A DNA stretch of 64,000 nucleotides from Hyphomonadaceae bacterium. Lineage in GTDB: Bacteria > Pseudomonadota > Alphaproteobacteria > Rhizobiales > Hyphomicrobiaceae. This document shows, one piece after another, positions 59,404 through 64,000 of this stretch (positions are counted from its first letter, which is position 1; each line of letters starts with the position of its first letter). Where the stretch lies: contig JAIEQJ010000021.1 in assembly GCA_019747815.1 (NCBI GenBank), forward strand, positions 25,476 to 89,475, read 5' to 3'. The notes below the pieces were generated by a model that was not told where the DNA came from, ran no database searches, and saw only the letters and a program-made list of their open reading frames with translations. The position numbers and the translations under genes are program-made.

Positions 59404-60579
59404 TTATTCAGCCGCCATCACATGCGGCATCTGATCGACGTCTTTGGCCGTGGCATTTCCCATGCCGGTCGTGCGCAAAGGCTCGGGCAGCCAGTCGGTG
59501 GCGTCGAGGAGCCGCTCGGCTTCCTTGGCCATATCGGCCTGTTTCAGATGCGCAATGCGCTCGGTAGCCTCGTGGGCCTCCGCATACTCGGCTTCGAGCT
59601 TGTCGAACTCGGCCTGGAGCGCGTCGCGGGTTGCGGCCTCTTCGTCGTTCAAGGGCACCTCGCGGGCACTGAGCTGGCGCAGGCCATGACCATAGCCGTA
59701 GGGGAGCTCGGTCACAACTTCGATCCACTTCCAGCCCTCGGCCCGGACGATGTCGGCCTCCCCCTCGAGCTTTTCGGCGACCAGCTTCTCGAGCAGGGGC
59801 GGTTCCTGCAACCAGCCGCCGTCATCGGGTTCGAAGAGATCGCGCAGGATTGTGCCGCCAGCTTTCTCATAGGCCTCCGCGCCGAGGAACTGCGCGCGCT
59901 TGTCGGAGGCGCGCACGGCGCCCTCTGTCAGCAGACGGCGGATGTGGAAGGGCTCCTTGTTATAGGAATGCTGCAGGGCCTCCCACACCTGCTCCTGGCG
60001 CTCATGATCTGGATTGACCGTGAAACCCATCAACTGGTCGAGCGTCATGCCGTCCTCGGCATAGACGTCCAGGAGTATCGGCGAGACGGCGGCGAGCCGC
60101 AGCCGCTGGCGGACCACATTGACCGAGACGAAGAAGGCGGCGGCGATTTCCTCTTCCGGTTGTCCTTTCTCGCGCAAAGCCATGAACGCGCGGAACTGAT
60201 CGAGCGGATGCAGCGGCGCGCGCTGGACGTTCTCGGCGAGCGAGTCCTCTTCGGCAGAAACATCCGTGTCGACTGCGCGCACGATGCAGGGAACGGGTGC
60301 CGTCTTGGGAAGCCGCTTCTGCTTGACGAGCAGCTGCAGGGCACGATAGCGGCGACCGCCGGCCGGGATCTCGTACATGCCGGTCTCGTTGCCGTCTCCA
60401 TCGCGCACGGGGCGGACAGTGAGGCTCTGCAGGAGCGTACGACGCGCGATGTCCTCGGCCAGCTCCTCGATGGCGACGCCGGCCTTGACGCGCCGCACGT
60501 TGGACTGGCTCAGCACCAGCTTGTTGAAAGGGATGTCGCGCGATGTGCTGAGCGCGATCTTCTGAGTGGTTTTGGTCAT
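59404..60579 (-). CDS. ParB/RepB/Spo0J-family protein
   Basis: A 391-residue protein from ATG 60577-60579. The ParB N-terminal (CTP-binding/nuclease-like) domain contains LVLSQSNVRRVKAGVAIEEL, IPAGGRRYRALQLL and LAENVQRAPLHPLDQFRAFM; an HTH follows (EEEIAAAFFVSVNVVRQRLR). The C-terminal third is charged and helical. No adjacent ParA is seen, so stabilisation or transfer-regulation roles are both possible. The frame extends 137 codons upstream but overlaps the DUF2958 gene in another frame. Confidence 0.88.
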   Translation of the reverse strand: MTKTTQKIALSTSRDIPFNKLVLSQSNVRRVKAGVAIEELAEDIARRTLLQSLTVRPVRDGDGNETGMYEIPAGGRRYRALQLLVKQKRLPKTAPVPCIVRAVDTDVSAEEDSLAENVQRAPLHPLDQFRAFMALREKGQPEEEIAAAFFVSVNVVRQRLRLAAVSPILLDVYAEDGMTLDQLMGFTVNPDHERQEQVWEALQHSYNKEPFHIRRLLTEGAVRASDKRAQFLGAEAYEKAGGTILRDLFEPDDGGWLQEPPLLEKLVAEKLEGEADIVRAEGWKWIEVVTELPYGYGHGLRQLSAREVPLNDEEAATRDALQAEFDKLEAEYAEAHEATERIAHLKQADMAKEAERLLDATDWLPEPLRTTGMGNATAKDVDQMPHVMAAE

Positions 60580-60670
60580 GATGGTCCTCCACGGCGGGCG
60601 GCCGAGAGACTCTCTCTCGACCTTCAGCCCGCCGCAAAGCTCACAACCCCACTCTTCCTCCGGCCGCGTC

Positions 60671-61048
60671 TCACCCGCGCTCGCGCAAGACGGCCGCGGC
60701 TTCCCGCAGTCGGCGCTCGTCGAGCACGATGCGGCCGGCCTTGCGCGCGGCTTCGGCGTAAACCGAGAGCGGAAATGCGCCCTCGAAGTAGAGATCGCGT
60801 TCGACGCCGAGCCCGAACGCAAGGCGCACCGACGCCATTTCGATGAGGCTGAAGCTGCCGAGTTCCGGACACCCAAAGCCGAGATCGGCGAGGCCGAACA
60901 ACGTGTCATTGTCCTCATCGAGTTCGGTCGCGAGCCATGTGGCAGCACCGGCCGGATTGAAGAATTTGACGACCGGAACGTGATCGACATCGTGAAGACG
61001 GCTGTTGGCCAGCAGGCGATCGTGCAATTCCGGTGTGAGGAGGATCAT
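60671..61048 (-). CDS. DUF2958 domain protein
   Basis: A 125-residue protein: MILLTPELHDRLLANSRLHD, VVKFFNPAGAATWLATELDE, DTLFGLADLGFGCPELGSFS, GVERDLYFEGAFPLSVYAEA. The pattern KFF..-W.ATE-..FGL.D.G.PELG-..-ERD.YF is that of DUF2958 proteins of mobile elements. Its start overlaps the ArdC stop (ATGA, 61045-61048), suggesting a joint function. Biochemistry unknown. Confidence 0.85.
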   Translation of the reverse strand: MILLTPELHDRLLANSRLHDVDHVPVVKFFNPAGAATWLATELDEDNDTLFGLADLGFGCPELGSFSLIEMASVRLAFGLGVERDLYFEGAFPLSVYAEAARKAGRIVLDERRLREAAAVLRERG

Positions 61049-61995
61049 GCCGCGGCCCTCCCTGCGGTCGAGGTCACGACGCCCGTCTCGGGCAAGAACC
61101 CGAGCAGGTAGTCTGCAGCCTTGCTTGCGAGGGATGCGGCGCGCACGATTGCGCGGTTGTCCTCGCGCAGCACCTCGAGCCAGGACGCGAGGTAGTCGGC
61201 ATGCCGGACGGTGGGCGTGATGCCGAGCGACGCGCAGCAGAATGCGGCGTTCATCTCGGCCACCAGCTCCTCGAAGGCATACTTGCGCGATCCAAAAGAA
61301 CCGGAGAGGTCGCGGTTGAGCCGCGAGCTGTGGCCCGATGCGTGACCGAGTTCGTGGAGCGCGGTTCGGTGCCAGTTGATGGGCTCGAAGAAGGCCGGCG
61401 GCGGCGGCACCTGCACGAAGTCCTGGGACGGCATGTAATAGGCTCGGTTTCCCCCGATTCGGAAGTCGATCCCGGTCGCCTTGATCAGGGCCTCGACGCG
61501 CGGCTCGATGGTGCCTGGTGGTGGTGGCGGTGCGACAGTCGCGAGCTCATCCGGCAGATCATCGATCTGGTCCATATTGAAAACCGTGAAGCGCTTCAGG
61601 AACGGAATGGCACGCGCTTCGCCGCCGCTTTGGGCGGCACGCCGCCGTGCATCATCCGGCACGAACCGGTCGGCATAGACGACCGTGGTGCCGCGCTCGC
61701 CTTTGCGTACATGGCCGCCAAGCGCCAGCGCCTGCCGAAACGTCAGCCAGCTTTGGCCGGTGTACGTTTTCTCGATCACCTCCCCCCAGAGAATGAGGAC
61801 GTTGATGCCGGAATAAGCCCGGTTCGTCGATGCATTCTTCGGCATGGCGAGCTGCGCCTTGGCCGAGGGAGCGTCCCAGGGCTGAACCCAGGGAAAGCGG
61901 CCCTTCTCAAGCTCGGTAATGATCTTGTTGGTGATGTCGTCGTAGAAGTTGGTCCGCTCGCCGCCGGAACATATACGCGTGGTCGATCTGGACAT
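61045..61995 (-). CDS. ArdC-like anti-restriction protein (ssDNA-binding + zincin)
   Basis: A 316-residue protein. N-terminal ArdC/DUF1738 ssDNA-binding domain: YDDITNKIITELEKGRFPWV, NRAYSGINVLILWG, WLTFRQALALGGHVRKGERG. C-terminal zincin-type domain with metal-binding HELGH (WHRTALHELGHASGHSSRL). ArdC proteins protect incoming single-stranded DNA from restriction (family knowledge). The ATG at 61993-61995 gives a family-like N-terminus. Confidence 0.9.
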   Translation of the reverse strand: MSRSTTRICSGGERTNFYDDITNKIITELEKGRFPWVQPWDAPSAKAQLAMPKNASTNRAYSGINVLILWGEVIEKTYTGQSWLTFRQALALGGHVRKGERGTTVVYADRFVPDDARRRAAQSGGEARAIPFLKRFTVFNMDQIDDLPDELATVAPPPPPGTIEPRVEALIKATGIDFRIGGNRAYYMPSQDFVQVPPPPAFFEPINWHRTALHELGHASGHSSRLNRDLSGSFGSRKYAFEELVAEMNAAFCCASLGITPTVRHADYLASWLEVLREDNRAIVRAASLASKAADYLLGFLPETGVVTSTAGRAAA

Positions 61996-62760
61996 CGCGG
62001 GTCTCCGCGACGGGCCGGCGAGAGCCTCTCTCTCACCTTTCAGCCCGTCGCGCCGCCACCGCGCTCCTCTGACTCTCTCCACGGCAACCGGCGGATGGCC
62101 GCCCACCGGACGCATGGCGATCGCAGGTTACTCGACGAAGTGGAGCGCCGTACCTCGTGACGTCGCGGTCCCGCGCCACGGGACCGTGACCCGAATGGGC
62201 CGAGACCCGCAGAGCGGGGCTCGGGCGAGCGGCCGAACGCCGCGAGATAGGGCCCGGTCGCGGCCGCCAGCGGCCGCGAGGCGCCCGACCCTTTGTGCAA
62301 TATCAGAAACCGCTTATGTTTGGCAGCCGACTGAGAAGCTGATCAGAACCTGTTCTCTCGCGCGGACTCGTTCCACTCCGGGGGATGCTTGCTTGCGCTT
62401 AGTTCGGCCGCCCGTCGAAAGCGAGCAACACGATGGCCTTCGAAGCTATGAAAGAGGTATTGAGCCGGCGGAAGATGAATCACAAAAGCTGCCATCGGGC
62501 CGTTGTGTCATGACGTGCGCGCTCAATGGCCCGGTGTGTCCGCTACCGGGGGCATCGCGTCGGCGTTCGCCTTTCGTGCGTCGAGCGGCAGGTTTCGGGT
62601 CTCAGCCAGGACGTGGCGCTCGGCTGGCACCCATCATGTTGACCCATGGCGTTCAACCGTCACTTCTGGTTAGGCGACCACGCGCAATGACATCTCGGAA
62701 GCGACGCGCGGCAGCGCTTTCATAAGGAAGGTCGCCCCTGGGATGGCACCGACCTCTTGG
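61996..62760. other. 765-bp region without a supportable gene
   Basis: Upstream of the ArdC-like gene. The segment near ArdC is GC-rich with inverted repeats (see 62166-62288); 62300-62760 is of lower GC and shows no ORF with coding-like composition, no RNA gene and no clear promoter that I could fix. It must contain the promoter of the ArdC-DUF2958-ParB genes. Confidence 0.5.
62166..62288. repeat. GC-rich serial-hairpin block upstream of ArdC gene
   Basis: CGGTCCCG/CGGGACCG, loop CGCCA (62166-62186); an imperfect GAGACCCGC/GCGGGGCTC (about 62202-62222); TCGCGGCCG/CGGCCGCGA, loop CCAG (62258-62279), enclosed by TCGGGCG (62221-62227) and CGCCCGA (62282-62288). Shares CCGGTCGCGGCC with 57875-57886. 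Confidence 0.65.
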
Positions 62761-63840
62761 TCAGGCTGCCTCGGCCTTGTAGTCTCGAACAGCTTTTGCC
62801 ATCGTGATCACGAAATGGGTGAGCAGGATCGCGTTGAGACTGTCCACTCTGCTCGCCGTGCGCGTCCCCCTACCGTGAGCCGTGGCGTGCCTGTTCGGGT
62901 ACTTACTCGCGTCTGCTTCAGCATCGGTCCAACATCCTGCAAAGGTGTGGTCAATGAGGATCGTCCAGACGCGATAGCCGCGATACCCGCCAGCCAGATT
63001 GATGGGAAGCTCCGAGACTTCCGTCTCCAGCCATTCAAAAGTCCGCATTTTCTCGCCCGGCCCGCGCGCGAGGCTCACCGCGCGCTCCAGCACTGTGGGC
63101 ACGCTGTTCAAAACCATCTCGTGCAATTCAGTCTCATGGGCGGCAAGCATTTGCGAATATATCGCGTGGATTTTCGCATCGTTCATGCAGTTGGGAATTT
63201 CGAGAGCGAGTTTCTTGGCAAGCTCGGGCCAGATCTCACCGATTAGCCGTTCCGAGAAGTCAGCGAGATCGGCGCCGTCGGGCCGCTCAATCTCGGCTAT
63301 GTGCTCCCAGAGTTCTCCATGGGGCACAAAGCCCAGCTCCAGGATAAACTGGGCGACACGCTCCTCTTCGGCCAGTCGTAGCAGCATCTCACCCTGCGGG
63401 CGCAGAGCCGCCGTCGCGGACTCGATAGCCCTCGAAATTGCCTGAAACTGAGACTGGTACGGAGCAAGTGAGGCGGAGACATCGCTGGCAATCCGGGCCA
63501 GGTTTGGATCGGGCCGGAACACGGCCATGTTTTCTTGCAGTCGGCGAAGCTCGGCTGCGATGCCGGACTCGAACGACGGCAGAGCCATGCGAGCTGCAGC
63601 CGCGAGCGCTCCGGAGGCTTGCATATCTCTAGCGAGTCTGGATGCTGCGCTGAACTGGCTGGCATCCAGACCGACGTGCTTCAGGTGTTCGAGTGCGCTA
63701 CTGGTAGCCTGAAGCTTCAGGGCCTCGCTGACAGCGGAGTAGGGGCAAAGTCCGTGTAGTAGAGCTTCGCTGACGCCGTTGGGACAGCCAATCCGCGCCA
63801 TCTTCGCGAGCGCATCGGAAGCGGCGGTCATCTTCTGCAT
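62761..63840 (-). CDS. Uncharacterised protein with HEPN-like C-terminal RX4H motif
   Basis: A 359-residue protein not matched to a named family. About 1-150 is helical and Ala/Ser/Leu/Gln-rich (ASDALAKMARIG, SAASRLARDMQASG); the middle has FILELGFVPHGELWEHI; the C-terminus YPNRHATAHGRGTR followed by VDSLNAILLTHFVITMAKAV resembles the PNRH-x-x-x-HG end of HEPN-type proteins, with R317 and H322 in RX4H spacing. HEPN domains are often RNases in toxin or abortive-infection systems; that role here is inference. The frame stays open upstream to 63927 with similar composition but no start codon. Confidence 0.6.
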   Translation of the reverse strand: MQKMTAASDALAKMARIGCPNGVSEALLHGLCPYSAVSEALKLQATSSALEHLKHVGLDASQFSAASRLARDMQASGALAAAARMALPSFESGIAAELRRLQENMAVFRPDPNLARIASDVSASLAPYQSQFQAISRAIESATAALRPQGEMLLRLAEEERVAQFILELGFVPHGELWEHIAEIERPDGADLADFSERLIGEIWPELAKKLALEIPNCMNDAKIHAIYSQMLAAHETELHEMVLNSVPTVLERAVSLARGPGEKMRTFEWLETEVSELPINLAGGYRGYRVWTILIDHTFAGCWTDAEADASKYPNRHATAHGRGTRTASRVDSLNAILLTHFVITMAKAVRDYKAEAA

Positions 63841-63927
63841 CTCGCTGGCTAGGTGCGAAGCAGCCGAGAAATGATCACTTACGGCTGTGATGCCACGAAG
63901 CTGGTCGGCGAGCCGCTGTGAATTGAG

Positions 63928-64000
63928 CTATCGCCAATTCTTGGTGACGGCCTGATGGATCAGGCGGCGGCGGTTTTGGACCCACGGTCGATCGGCTTTG
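63928..64000 (-). CDS. C-terminal fragment of an unidentified gene at the window edge
   Basis: The last 23 codons of a minus-strand frame ending with TAG at 63928-63930: KADRPWVQNRRRLIHQAVTK then NWR. Strongly basic; family not recognised. It is in the same frame as the following HEPN-like ORF, separated only by the TAG. It could equally be non-coding, since only 73 bp are visible. Confidence 0.3.
   Translation of the reverse strand, partial: KADRPWVQNRRRLIHQAVTKNWR

Noticed and set aside
61949..62725. 258-codon plus-strand frame across the ArdC upstream region
   Set aside because: It overlaps the ArdC start and a hairpin block, has Arg/Pro/Ser-rich translation without conserved motifs and no ribosome binding site.
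63928..63930. Possible UAG read-through (pyrrolysine or suppressed stop) joining the edge fragment to the HEPN-like ORF
   Set aside because: Two adjacent frames in register occur by chance one time in three; no recoding element was seen and the upstream translation looks like an unrelated basic C-terminus.

Overview
The window looks like chromosomal DNA of a high-GC alphaproteobacterium, most likely of the order Hyphomicrobiales (Rhizobiales). The evidence is the block rplQ - Deg protease - rarA - rluC - HAD phosphatase - ATP12, the joined rpoBC/str/S10 super-cluster, two identical tuf genes, and a trb-type conjugation cluster of the kind common in alphaproteobacterial integrative elements. 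The order-level assignment is inference. Nearly every gene is on the minus strand, so genes are transcribed from high to low coordinates; the one clear exception is a secreted alpha/beta hydrolase on the plus strand.

Region 1 (1-7,900) holds housekeeping genes downstream of the ribosomal operon: a partial ATP12 F1-ATPase assembly chaperone, a HAD phosphatase, a patatin-like hydrolase, an RluC-type pseudouridine synthase, the alpha/beta hydrolase, RarA and a Deg-family periplasmic protease. Two palindromic intergenic repeats lie here.

Region 2 (7,900-41,176) is the translation and transcription core. In transcription order it reads tRNA-Gly, tuf copy 2, tRNA-Trp, secE, nusG, rplK, rplA, rplJ, rplL, rpoB, rpoC, a hairpin terminator, a strong promoter, rpsL, rpsG, fusA, tuf copy 1, the complete S10-spc-alpha series from rpsJ to rplO, then secY, adk, rpsM, rpsK, rpoA and rplQ. 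Many spacers carry short GC-rich hairpins. L5, L15 and S3 have low-complexity terminal extensions.

Region 3 (41,177-64,000) is a mobile, conjugative-type element beginning beside the 5' end of tRNA-Gly. In transcription order it has an incomplete gene at the window edge, a protein with a HEPN-like RX4H motif, ArdC-like anti-restriction protein, DUF2958 protein, ParB-like protein, a small conserved protein, a toprim protein, a DUF2493 protein, then a compact transfer operon: traG(virD4), a CopG-like gene, trbB, trbC, trbD, a fused trbE-trbJ, trbL, trbF, trbG, trbI, DUF736, a hot-dog thioesterase, an MFS transporter and an AlpA-like regulator. No integrase, relaxase or recognisable trbK is visible in the window.

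The most unusual features are the in-frame TrbE-TrbJ fusion through a proline-rich linker; a roughly 140-bp serial-hairpin repeat present twice in the trb cluster, with compensatory base changes between the copies, one copy being translated as the N-terminus of TrbC; and metabolic or transport cargo embedded inside the conjugation operon.
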